Positions 1 through 7,424 of a DNA stretch of 33,225 bases are shown here, piece by piece. A program made the translations under genes and the position numbers. Each line of letters opens with the position of its first letter. The first letter of the stretch is position 1. The notes beneath the pieces are model-generated. The model did not search any database and was not told the DNA's origin. It saw only the letters and a list, made by a program, of their open reading frames with translations. The stretch comes from an uncultured Oscillibacter sp. GTDB taxonomy: Bacteria; Bacillota; Clostridia; Oscillospirales; Oscillospiraceae. Location: contig CANDBG010000029.1 in assembly GCA_947382875.1 (NCBI GenBank), forward strand, positions 1-33,225, in the 5' to 3' direction.

Positions 1-122
1 CGGTGTGAAAGGACGTCCTAAAACGCCCTATCCACCACGAAGTTGGAATAGCCAAAAAAGCCTGGAATATCAAGCCGCCGTAATTCTCAAACCGTCCTAA
101 GTCAGAAAAGGAGGCTTTTTTT
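1..122. other. Left edge, non-coding leader
   Basis: No reading frame is supported here. The stretch ends in a strong ribosome binding site (AAAAGGAGG, 106-114) eight bases before the ATG at 123. I see no convincing promoter; it may lie outside the window. Confidence 0.5.
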
Positions 123-1063
123 ATGGTATCCATTATTGTTCCCTGTTATAACGAGCAGGAGGCCCTGCCGCTTTTTTACAAGGAAGCAACCCGCGTCCTG
201 CAAACGTCGTAGGGCGGGCATAAGATGGTATTGTCAATGACGGTTCCTCGGATGGCACGCTGGGGATTCTTCGGAAGCTGGCCGCACAGGATGAACACGT
301 TTTGTACTTATCGTTTTCCCGGAATTTCGGCAAGGAATCGGCCATGTACGCCGGTTTCTGCAACATTCATGGGGATTACGTCGCGGTGCTGGATGCGGAT
401 TTGCAGCATCCTCCGGCGCTGCTGCCGGAGATGCTGAAGATGCTGGAAAGTGAGGAATATGACAGCGTCGCGGCCCGCCGCACGTCCCGAACGGGCGAAG
501 GGGCTGTACGAAGCTGGTTTTCCCGGAAGTTTTACAAGATTATCAACCGTATTTCCGACGCCAATCTGGTCGACGGCGTGACGGATTTCCGCCTGATGAA
601 GCGGAATATGGTGGATGCCATTGTCGCAATGGACGAATACAACCGGTTTTCCAAGGGCATTTTTGGCTGGATTGGATTCCGTACCTGCTTTTTGCCGTAC
701 GAAAACGTGGAACGGGTAGCCGGCACAACGAAATGGAATTTTTGGAAGCTATTCAAGTACGCGGTGGACGGAATTGTTAATTTCTCCCAAATGCCGTTAA
801 GCATCGCCTCGTGGTTCGGCATTTTCATGACCTTTTTCGCGTTCGTGATGATCGTGTTTATTGTTGTGCGAAAGCTATTGTTCGGCGACCCGGTAGCAGG
901 CTGGGCGTCTTTGATCTGCGTGGTAATTTTTGTTGGAGGCATCCAGCTTTTTTGTCTGGGAATTATGGGGCAGTATATTTCCAAAATTTACATGGAAACC
1001 AAAGGCCGTCCCCACTATATTTTGGCAGAAAGCAATATCCAGGGCTCACGGCCGGTACAGTAA
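123..1063 (+). pseudogene. GtrB/DPM1-like family 2 glycosyltransferase, broken by a stop and a frameshift
   Basis: This is the relic or mis-sequenced copy of a membrane glycosyltransferase that loads a sugar onto a polyprenyl phosphate carrier. Translation from the ATG at 123 gives the family start MVSIIVPCYNEQEALPLFY, then hits TAG at 210-212. The protein resumes in the same frame to about 230 and then continues one frame away (IVNDGSSDGT, 230 on), so one base is missing near 231. The rest is normal: the DAD motif (AVLDADLQHPP), then two carboxyl-terminal membrane segments (roughly 795-880 and 895-985) and the usual YISKIY tail. The span equals about 313 codons, the usual length. A shorter product could start at TTG 302 but would lack the nucleotide-binding amino terminus. 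It is followed 12 bases later by a GtrA-like gene, the classic partner. Two lesions within 25 bases could be real decay or a poor stretch of assembly. Confidence 0.82.
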
Positions 1064-1075
1064 GGAGGGCTTGCA

Positions 1076-1483
1076 GTGAAACGCCTTTTTTTACGCTACC
1101 AGGAGTTGATTTCCTATGTCTTCTGGGGCGGCATGACCACGGTGGTTAATTATGCGGCGTACTTTTTGTGCACCGACGTGTTTCACATTCACTACCTCGC
1201 CAGCAATGTCATTGCCTGGGCGGCAGCGGTAGCGTTTGCGTTTTTGGTTAATAAGCTGCTGGTTTTTCAGTCAAAAAGCTGGGCACGTTCCACTGTTTTC
1301 CGGGAGCTGTGGCAGTTTCTTTCCGCACGGATTCTCTCGGGCGTGCTGGAAACGGCTGTCTTGTGGATCTTTGTTGACTTCCTTCATTTCAGCGACGACT
1401 TTGTAAAAATTGCCGCCAGCGTTCTGGTGGTTGTCTTGAATTACGCTTTAAGCAAGTGGATTATTTTCCGGAAAAACGGATAG
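1076..1483 (+). CDS. GtrA-like membrane protein
   Basis: A 135-residue hydrophobic protein with about four membrane segments, fitting the GtrA family, which is thought to help move polyprenyl-linked sugars across the membrane for glycan or teichoic acid decoration. Features seen are the amino-terminal ELISYVFWGGMTTVVNYAAY segment and the closing NYALSKWIIFR, both typical of the family. It starts at GTG 1076, chosen because AAGGAGG at 1062-1068 sits at good spacing. It lies 12 bases after the broken glycosyltransferase and was surely co-transcribed with it. With that partner disrupted its present role is uncertain. A double hairpin follows the gene. Confidence 0.85.
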   Translation: MKRLFLRYQELISYVFWGGMTTVVNYAAYFLCTDVFHIHYLASNVIAWAAAVAFAFLVNKLLVFQSKSWARSTVFRELWQFLSARILSGVLETAVLWIFVDFLHFSDDFVKIAASVLVVVLNYALSKWIIFRKNG

Positions 1484-1514
1484 TTATCCGTTAGCTGGTC
1501 TTTACAAAATGGTA

Positions 1515-1565
1515 TAAAAGCGGTGTACACCGCTTTTAGTTTTGCTTAGCAAAACTAAATTTTTC
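1515..1565 (+). terminator. Double-hairpin terminator after the GtrA-like gene
   Basis: A perfect palindrome with 11-base arms (1516-1526 with 1527-1537, arm AAAAGCGGTGT) is followed at once by a second stem (AGTTTTGC with GCAAAACT, 1538-1556) and a T run at 1560-1564. The two stems share bases at the junction, so they may form alternately. Confidence 0.7.
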
Positions 1566-1611
1566 ACCAGCTGGCATAGCCAATTAAAAAAATGAAAGTG
1601 CGGGAACGATT

Positions 1612-2742
1612 ATGAAAAAAGTAATTATTTATGGGGTAAGTCATAAGTTTCTTAGAATGCGAAGGCTGATCGAACGTTTTTTAGACGACAATTACAAGAT
1701 TATAGGTTATTCGGATGGGCATTATCCCTGCGACATACAAGACCACAAGCTCTTTTTTAAGCCTGAAGATATTTGTAAGCAGTCGGCGGACTTCATTATC
1801 ATCAATACGAAAACAAGTTCCTCACAAAAAGACATTCGTCGAAATCTACTAGCTTTGGGAATTCCAGCAGAAAAAATTATAAGTCCAGTTTTGTTTCTTG
1901 ATAAGGATCTTTCCAGCTTAGCTCCGCTAGATCTAGTCAGTGCTATTGAAAAGGAATATCAAGGTGAAACCGGTTTGATTTTCGGTATGTCTTACTCTGC
2001 GAACGGAATTTTCCAAGAAAACCTGACTTCTCCGTTTTACAATTGCTCCTGGAACTCCTTGGATTTGTATTATAACTTCAAAATGTATGAATACCAACTG
2101 GCGCATAATATCTTTTCGGATATCCAAACTGCATGGCTTGTTCTTCCCTATTATTACTTTGATTTTGATTTATCCAAAACTTCCACTACAACTCTTACAC
2201 ACTCTGCATTATGGAGGCTGGACGATTGGCACAACTTCCCAAATGTTCCCAATTCAATGGATTATATTGAAAATTTCAGAATGTTTTCCAGAAAACTCAA
2301 TGAATTTTTCCAAGTGTTGCGCTTTACGGATGCCAATTCCAAGATTATAAGCAATCCAGATTACTCGATGATGTTGGCCCCGCTATGGTTTACAGATTAT
2401 CCAGAAACTGTGACGGAAAACAAGGAAATTTTTATTGAATTCCTTCGCAAATTGAAAGAACAGAGTACCAATACAATTCTAATTATCCCTCCCTTTTACC
2501 TGAAAGGATTGAACGGCGTATCAAAATCGGCTTTTCAGACTAAAAAGGAAAAATTTTACCGTATTTTACAGGAATTGGAACCCCTGACTGGCAAAATACC
2601 CATTTTTGATTATTCTGACCGGTATGCTGCTAAAAGGGATTATTTTTATGATCTTACACACTTGAATTTTACTGGCGCAGAGGCGTTTACTGATCTTCTT
2701 AACAAGGAAATCCTTCAAAATCCAACTTCTCCTCTTGCATAA
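1612..2742 (+). CDS. SGNH/GDSL hydrolase-like protein with amino-terminal Rossmann-like module
   Basis: A 376-residue cytosolic protein with no signal peptide. The amino terminus (KKVIIYGVSHKF, then IIGYSDG at about 30-36) resembles the small nucleotide-binding-like module found at the front of PglD-type and other sugar-modifying enzymes. From about residue 121 it reads like an SGNH hydrolase: GLIFGMSYSANG (candidate nucleophile Ser127) and a closing DLTHLNFTGA block with Asp347 and His350 spaced as in the family's DxxH motif. It may remove or transfer an acyl group on a cell-surface glycan; that is inference. Codon use is AT-rich compared with every neighbour, suggesting recent transfer. The start at 1612 has only a weak ribosome site (GGGAACG). 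It is flanked by terminators on both sides, so it is probably a single-gene unit. Confidence 0.6.
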   Translation: MKKVIIYGVSHKFLRMRRLIERFLDDNYKIIGYSDGHYPCDIQDHKLFFKPEDICKQSADFIIINTKTSSSQKDIRRNLLALGIPAEKIISPVLFLDKDLSSLAPLDLVSAIEKEYQGETGLIFGMSYSANGIFQENLTSPFYNCSWNSLDLYYNFKMYEYQLAHNIFSDIQTAWLVLPYYYFDFDLSKTSTTTLTHSALWRLDDWHNFPNVPNSMDYIENFRMFSRKLNEFFQVLRFTDANSKIISNPDYSMMLAPLWFTDYPETVTENKEIFIEFLRKLKEQSTNTILIIPPFYLKGLNGVSKSAFQTKKEKFYRILQELEPLTGKIPIFDYSDRYAAKRDYFYDLTHLNFTGAEAFTDLLNKEILQNPTSPLA

Positions 2743-2750
2743 AGCGAACC

Positions 2751-2796
2751 AAAAGCGGCCTGCCGGCAATATTCCGAACGGACCGCTTTTTCTTGT
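2751..2796. terminator. Bidirectional terminator between convergent genes
   Basis: AAAAGCGG (2751-2758) pairs with CCGCTTTT (2783-2790), followed by a T-rich tail on the plus strand. The A run on the left gives a short T run on the minus strand, so it may also end the MerR gene. Confidence 0.7.
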
Positions 2797-2810
2797 TTGC
2801 TTTTCGTTTC

Positions 2811-3194
2811 CTATGTATCCGAATTCCAATCCAATTTGCCGCTTTTTAACGCGTCTTCGTATTTGCAGATCTTATAGTTCAGACGTTTCAGCGTCTCCGC
2901 AATCTGCTTCTGCTGGCTTTGCAGAATCTCCCGCTGCCTGCACAAAAGCGCCAAGCGCTCCGGAAAGGTTGCGTCGCCTTCCCGCGTTAGGCGTACGTAT
3001 TCGGCGATTGCCTGCACCGACAGCCCCGCGCTTCGCATACATAACGCCAGCTCTACCCATCCCAGGTCGCTTTCCCCATAGTCCCGAATCCCGCTCGCCG
3101 TGCGCGCTACCGGCGGTATCATCCCCGAACGTTCGTAATAGCGCAGCGTGTCCGGGCTCACTCCGTACAGCTCCCCCACTTCCTTGATCGTCAT
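2811..3194 (-). CDS. MerR-family transcriptional regulator (AdhR/NmlR-like)
   Basis: A 127-residue regulator. The amino terminus TIKEVGELYGVSPDTLRYYE is the MerR winged helix-turn-helix with the hallmark LRYYE at residues 17-21. A coiled-coil dimerisation helix follows (about 78-118). Cysteines are seen at 52, 85 and 110; Cys52 falls where AdhR of Bacillus carries the cysteine that senses aldehydes, so an electrophile sensor is plausible. The start at 3194 has a GGGAGG site upstream. Its own promoter has the 19-base spacer and internal dyad that MerR proteins act on, so it is likely autoregulated. No other target gene is adjacent on the same transcript. Confidence 0.88.
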   Translation of the reverse strand: MTIKEVGELYGVSPDTLRYYERSGMIPPVARTASGIRDYGESDLGWVELALCMRSAGLSVQAIAEYVRLTREGDATFPERLALLCRQREILQSQQKQIAETLKRLNYKICKYEDALKSGKLDWNSDT

Positions 3195-3236
3195 TGCTTC
3201 TGCCGCCTCCCTGCTCCCTCACCAGTCTTTCTCTCT

Positions 3237-3267
3237 ATTATATACGTTGAAGTCCGCTCCAAGTCAA
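3237..3267 (-). promoter_or_regulatory. MerR-type promoter with 19-bp spacer and operator dyad
   Basis: On the minus strand, -35 TTGACT (3267-3262) and -10 TATAAT (3242-3237) are separated by 19 bases instead of the usual 17. The spacer holds the dyad TTGGAG-CGGA-CTTCAA (3247-3262), one mismatch from perfect. This overlong spacer with an internal dyad is the hallmark of promoters that MerR proteins untwist to activate. Confidence 0.8.
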
Positions 3268-3283
3268 GAGGAACTTTCCCCGT

Positions 3284-3619
3284 TCAGACGTCCTCCGGCA
3301 AGTGACGCGCCCCCCATGCTTTCATACACTCCATTACCTCCATGAAGCTTCGACCTAATTCCGTAAGCGTGTATTCTACCCGCGGCGGTACCTCCTGGAA
3401 ATCATGCCGCAGCAAAAAGCCATCCGCTTCCAACTCACGAAGCTGCTTCGTTAATGACGATTCCGTAATTTCACCCAGCTGGCGCCGCAGTGCGCCGAAA
3501 CGCCGGATGTCACAAAACGCAATGTAATACAAGATTTCCAGTTTCCACTTGCCGCCTAAGATTTTCTGCATCGCTGACATCGTTTTGCACCGTTCTACGG
3601 CCTTTTCGGTCTTTCGCAT
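3284..3619 (-). CDS. HxlR-family transcriptional regulator
   Basis: A 111-residue winged-helix protein of the HxlR family, which includes the thiol-based sensors YodB, CatR and HypR. The family core is plain: ILGGKWKLEILYYIA (residues 20-34), then LTKQLRELEADGFLLR and RVEYTLTELG. A cysteine at residue 11, just before the core, sits where these regulators keep their redox-active cysteine. The ATG at 3619 follows an AGGAGG site. It is divergent from the radical SAM gene, and the shared 124-base gap carries a TACT-N7-AGTA inverted repeat matching the YodB/CatR type of operator. It probably represses itself and the radical SAM gene; that is inference. Confidence 0.9.
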   Translation of the reverse strand: MRKTEKAVERCKTMSAMQKILGGKWKLEILYYIAFCDIRRFGALRRQLGEITESSLTKQLRELEADGFLLRHDFQEVPPRVEYTLTELGRSFMEVMECMKAWGARHLPEDV

Positions 3620-3639
3620 CGCTAAAACCTCCTGCTTTT

Positions 3640-3668
3640 ATTATACCGCCGTCACGCGTAAAAAACAA
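3640..3668 (-). promoter_or_regulatory. Promoter of the HxlR gene
   Basis: On the minus strand, -10 TATAAT (3645-3640) stands 17 bases from TTGTTT (3668-3663), with the AGGAGG site and the start codon just downstream. Confidence 0.65.
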
Positions 3669-3687
3669 GGTACTGCAAAAAAGTACC
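3669..3687. promoter_or_regulatory. Candidate HxlR operator, TACT-N7-AGTA
   Basis: GGTACT and AGTACC form a perfect inverted repeat around seven bases (3669-3687). The core TACT-N7-AGTA matches what I recall as the binding pattern of the HxlR proteins YodB and CatR. It abuts the -35 of the HxlR gene and lies just upstream of the radical SAM promoter. Confidence 0.65.
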
Positions 3688-3691
3688 GTAC

Positions 3692-3719
3692 TTCCTTTTT
3701 CTCAACGGCGTGGTATAAT
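3692..3719 (+). promoter_or_regulatory. Promoter of the radical SAM gene
   Basis: A perfect -10 TATAAT at 3714-3719. The -35 is poor (TTCCTT near 3692), which would suit a promoter needing relief or activation by the divergent regulator. Confidence 0.55.
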
Positions 3720-3743
3720 GTCGCCAAAAAAGGAGGTTCCATC

Positions 3744-4679
3744 ATGCATTACACCGGAACAATCTGGCGGCCGCCTTACGAGGCCGGGTCGCTGCTGCTT
3801 GAGGCAACCATTGGCTGCACCCATCACAAATGCAAGTTCTGTACCCTCTACCACGATCTACCCGTTTCCTTCCGGATGTCGCCCCTGACTGATCTCGAAG
3901 CCGACTTGCAGGAAGTCCAGCTCTGGAATACGGACCCTCTCGCAAAACTGGCCGCCCAACTGCAAGGGCTGTCCGCGCCCCGACACCTCCAGCGCGTCTT
4001 TCTGACCGGTGCAAACCCGTTTGTGCTCCAAACAAAACGTCTTCTGGACATCGCCGCCCGGATCCATCAATACCTCCCTTCCGTTGAAACCATCGGCTGC
4101 TTTGCTCGCGTCACCGATGTCTCGACAAAAACGGACACGGATTTGTCAGCCCTCCGGGAAACCGGCTACGACGATCTCACCATCGGCATCGAAACCGGTG
4201 ACGACAATGCCCTCCGGTTCATGCAAAAGGGCTATGACGCCGCAGAAATCGTGACTCAGTGCCGTCGGCTCGACGCCGCCGGTATCCGTTACCGCTTCTT
4301 CTGTCTCGCCGGCATCTCCGGCAGCGGACGCGGCGCCGCCGGCGCGGAGGCTACGGCGAAAATCTGTAACCAGCTTCATCCTGTCCTGATCGGCGTCAAT
4401 ATGCTCACCGTCTTTCCCGAGTCCGAACTTTTTCGCGAAATCCAGCGCGGCCGCTGGACTGAAGAATCCGAACGCGAAAAGTATCAGGAGGTTCGGACGC
4501 TGCTCCAAAACCTGGATATTCCTGCCATCTTCGCCGCCCTTGGAGCTTCCAACGCCTTCCAGTTTCAGGGTACGCTCCCAAACGACAAACCCGCCCTTCT
4601 CCACGCCCTGGACGATATTATTCAAACCATCCCCGAAGACAGACTGCGCAAATACCGGAAAAACCTGTCCCATTTGTAA
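3744..4679 (+). CDS. Radical SAM protein of unknown substrate
   Basis: A 311-residue iron-sulfur enzyme that should cleave S-adenosylmethionine to start radical chemistry. The cluster motif is GCTHHKCKFC, with Cys25, Cys30 and Cys33 (spacing C-x4-C-x2-C, as in a family of clostridial radical SAM proteins). Later blocks are DDLTIGIETGDD, typical of the SAM-binding barrel, and GISGSGRGA. I start it at ATG 3744 because AAGGAGG (3730-3736) and TATAAT (3714-3719) lie just upstream; the frame stays open further upstream but would run through the promoter. The substrate is not visible from sequence. Divergence from an HxlR regulator with a shared operator suggests a role in an electrophile or redox response. 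Confidence 0.85.
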   Translation: MHYTGTIWRPPYEAGSLLLEATIGCTHHKCKFCTLYHDLPVSFRMSPLTDLEADLQEVQLWNTDPLAKLAAQLQGLSAPRHLQRVFLTGANPFVLQTKRLLDIAARIHQYLPSVETIGCFARVTDVSTKTDTDLSALRETGYDDLTIGIETGDDNALRFMQKGYDAAEIVTQCRRLDAAGIRYRFFCLAGISGSGRGAAGAEATAKICNQLHPVLIGVNMLTVFPESELFREIQRGRWTEESEREKYQEVRTLLQNLDIPAIFAALGASNAFQFQGTLPNDKPALLHALDDIIQTIPEDRLRKYRKNLSHL

Positions 4680-4731
4680 AAAATACCACGTACATTACAA
4701 AATGTAAAGTCATTTTGCCGCAAAAACAGGC

Positions 4732-4763
4732 CGGCGCGTCTTCCTCTTACGGAAAACGCGCCG
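4732..4763. terminator. Hairpin between convergent radical SAM and binding-protein genes
   Basis: CGGCGCGT (4732-4739) pairs with ACGCGCCG (4756-4763), with a further short TCC/GGA pairing inside. The minus strand reads into a T run after the stem (TTTTT at about 4722-4726), so it serves mainly the peptide-transport operon. Confidence 0.6.
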
Positions 4764-4797
4764 ATCATTTGCTCCTTTACAAAACCGTACGGATTTT

Positions 4798-6405
4798 TTA
4801 AAAGCTCAAATCATTCCAGTACAGGCTGCCATTGAAAATGTCCACGCCCTTCAGGTAGTTATTATACGCGACGTACGTCGCCTCGCTGTAAAACGGGATA
4901 ATATTCCAGTTCTTGTACATCTCCTTCTGGATTTCCCCGATCAAAGCGATACGCTCGTCAACGTCCACCGTCCCGGCGGCCTTCGCGACCGCCTCATAGT
5001 ACGCGTCCGTATTGCCCGGCGCGTTCAGGTCGTAGTAGCACGCGTTCAGAATCAGAATCGGTTCCGCCCACTCAAGCCATTCAATGCCCGCGTCGTACTC
5101 GTCGTTGTTGATATTCTCGTAAATATAGTTCCAGTCCAAAGCCTCAATGTTCATCTTGATGCCCACCTGCTTCAGCTGCTCCTGCAGGCCCTGGCTCACG
5201 ATCACATTTGCACCCGTGGACCACGAGTAGAACGTAAACTCCACATTCTTGCCGTCCTTGTCGACGTAGCCGTCGCCATCGCTGTCGGCGTAGCCCGCGT
5301 CCGCAAGAATCTGCTTCGCACGCTCCGGGTCGTTGGCGTAGTTCTTCTGGAAATCGTCCTTTGCCTCCTGGGAGAAATTCTGCATCGTGTCATAAATGAT
5401 CGAATACGCCGGGAGCGTCGCGCCGTCCGTCAGCTCGCAGAGCGCTTCGCGGTTGATGCTCAACGCCACCGCCTGACGCACCGCGATATCCGCAAACGCG
5501 CCCTTGTCGGTGTTCATCTCAAAATAGTCAATGTTCGGGTACGTCTTTTCCGCCACCGTTACCCCGGATTCCGCTTCCAGCTGCTGCTTTCCTTCCATCG
5601 TAATGCCGTTGATGTAGTCGACATTGCCCGCTTTCAGTTCCTCGATGGCCGTAAAGTCCTCCATGTTGAACTTTACTTCCACGTTCTTGATGCTCGCCGG
5701 CCCCTTGTTGGTCACCAGCGGGTTATCGGTCTTGTAGCCCTCGTTTGCCACCAGCGTAACGCCGGAACCGGGTTCGTAGCTCTCCACCGAATACATTCCG
5801 TAGGGCACCGCCTGCCACATCAATTCATCCTTGCTCAACGTGTCCAGCTGGTCCTTGTCAATGACGCCCATGAAGACTTCGCCCAGGTAATACAGCAGAT
5901 CGGAACGGAATTCCGTCAGATGCATAATGACCTGACGCCCGTCGACCTCCATCGACTCGATGTTGCTGTATCCGTCCGCGTAGACGCTGACCTCCTGGCC
6001 CCACTCAATCGACGCAACAACATCCTCCGGCTCCACCTGCTCGCCGGTGGCGTAGAACTTGCCCTCCGGGACCGTCATGGTCAGGGTGAGGCCGTCTTCA
6101 CTGGCCGTCAGGTCCGTGCAGATGCCGTCCAGGAGGTCGCCGCCCTCCGGGTCCATCGTGAACAGAGTATCCGCAATCAGGCCCTGTCCCGAGGACCACT
6201 GGTCCTGCTGGTACAAATCGGTTCCATACCACTCGTCGTCGGCCAGGGTGAAGACCGTCTTTGTGGTTGTGCCCGGATCGCCGGTATCGCCGTCGGTGGT
6301 TCCGCCGCCGCCGCTGCCCGAATCATCGGTATACGTGCCGCAGGACGCCAGCGAAAACGCCATTACGCCCGTCAACAATAACGCCAGAATTTTTTGCTTT
6401 TTCAT
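4798..6405 (-). CDS. Peptide-binding lipoprotein, ABC importer family 5 (DppA/OppA type)
   Basis: A 535-residue solute-binding lipoprotein that should capture oligopeptides or dipeptides outside the membrane and hand them to the permeases encoded upstream. The first 22 residues are a lipoprotein signal with lipobox LASC (Cys22), then a flexible Gly/Asp/Thr-rich linker (about 24-48). The mature part carries family-5 signatures such as AVRQAVALSINREAL. The start follows AGGAGAAA. It is the last gene of the operon, 47 bases after the ATPase gene, and ends in a hairpin. Dipeptide and oligopeptide binders cannot be told apart here; nickel or other family-5 ligands are less likely given the company of a serine hydrolase. 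Confidence 0.92.
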   Translation of the reverse strand: MKKQKILALLLTGVMAFSLASCGTYTDDSGSGGGGTTDGDTGDPGTTTKTVFTLADDEWYGTDLYQQDQWSSGQGLIADTLFTMDPEGGDLLDGICTDLTASEDGLTLTMTVPEGKFYATGEQVEPEDVVASIEWGQEVSVYADGYSNIESMEVDGRQVIMHLTEFRSDLLYYLGEVFMGVIDKDQLDTLSKDELMWQAVPYGMYSVESYEPGSGVTLVANEGYKTDNPLVTNKGPASIKNVEVKFNMEDFTAIEELKAGNVDYINGITMEGKQQLEAESGVTVAEKTYPNIDYFEMNTDKGAFADIAVRQAVALSINREALCELTDGATLPAYSIIYDTMQNFSQEAKDDFQKNYANDPERAKQILADAGYADSDGDGYVDKDGKNVEFTFYSWSTGANVIVSQGLQEQLKQVGIKMNIEALDWNYIYENINNDEYDAGIEWLEWAEPILILNACYYDLNAPGNTDAYYEAVAKAAGTVDVDERIALIGEIQKEMYKNWNIIPFYSEATYVAYNNYLKGVDIFNGSLYWNDLSF

Positions 6406-6452
6406 AGAGATTTCTCCTTCTTTTCACAAGTTTCCAACCGCTCTTACGCCTC

Positions 6453-7421
6453 TCACTGCAACGGATGCACGCATGACACCTGATGCCCGAAGCCGACATT
6501 CAGGATTTTCGGGTCCTCCTTTTCACATTCTGCCGTCGCGTATTTACACCGGGAGTAAAACCGGCAGCCCGTTCCCAGATTGATCAGGCTTCCCGGATCG
6601 CCCTTCATGAGCTCCTTCGCACGGCCCCGAAGACGCGGATCCAGAATCGGCGCGGCGTCCATGAGCCCTTTCGTGTACGGATGCTTCGGGTGCTCCGTGA
6701 CCTCCTCCGTCGGGCCGAACTCCACCAGCTTGCCCAGGTACATGACTGCGATCTTGTCGCTGATGTAGCGAATCACGTTCAAATCGTGGGTGATGACCAG
6801 ATACGTCAGGTGCATTTTTTCCTGCAGGTCCAGAAGCAAATTCAATATCTGCGCCTGAACCGAGACGTCCAATGCACTGGTGGGCTCGTCGAGAATCATA
6901 ATCTTCGGCGACAGCGCCAGGGCCCGAGCAATGGCTATGCGCTGCAGCTGTCCGCCGGAGAGCTGATGGGGGTAGCTGTCCAGATACCGTTGGTCCATCT
7001 TCACCATGTCGAGGACTTCCTTGGCCTTCCGGCGGGCCTCCGACCGGGGGACGCCGTGAATCACCATCGGACGCATGATGGAACTTTCCACCGTCTGACG
7101 GGGGTTCAGGTTCGACGCCGGGTCCTGGAACACGACCGCTATCTCCTGGTGCAGCTTTTTGAGGTCCTTCTTCGTCGCTTTCGACAGGTCCACGCCGTCG
7201 ATCATCGCTTTGCCGCCGGTCATTTTCGTCAGGCTCAGCAGCACACGCGCCAAGGTCGTTTTTCCGCTGCCCGACTCACCGACCAAGCCCACGACTTCGC
7301 CCTCCTCAATGGAAAAGGAAACCCGGTCCACTGCCCGCACCACCTGACGGCTCGTGTCGAACATTCCTTTTGAAATCCGGAAGTGCTTCTCCATTTGGTC
7401 CAGTTCTACCATCTTTGCCAT
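6453..7421 (-). CDS. dppF: Peptide ABC transporter ATP-binding protein (DppF/OppF)
   Basis: A 322-residue ATPase of a peptide importer, working as a pair with the adjacent DppD-type ATPase under the membrane. It has Walker A GESGSGKTT, signature LSGGQLQRIAIARAL and Walker B with MILDEPTSALD. The carboxyl tail is the oligopeptide-transporter extension, with cysteines at 286, 292, 299 and 317 (start GCRFYSRC), the spacing reported to bind an iron-sulfur cluster in Dpp-type ATPases. It starts three bases after the stop of the preceding ATPase gene, so the two are probably translationally coupled. Confidence 0.93.
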   Translation of the reverse strand: MAKMVELDQMEKHFRISKGMFDTSRQVVRAVDRVSFSIEEGEVVGLVGESGSGKTTLARVLLSLTKMTGGKAMIDGVDLSKATKKDLKKLHQEIAVVFQDPASNLNPRQTVESSIMRPMVIHGVPRSEARRKAKEVLDMVKMDQRYLDSYPHQLSGGQLQRIAIARALALSPKIMILDEPTSALDVSVQAQILNLLLDLQEKMHLTYLVITHDLNVIRYISDKIAVMYLGKLVEFGPTEEVTEHPKHPYTKGLMDAAPILDPRLRGRAKELMKGDPGSLINLGTGCRFYSRCKYATAECEKEDPKILNVGFGHQVSCVHPLQ

Positions 7422-7424
7422 CCG

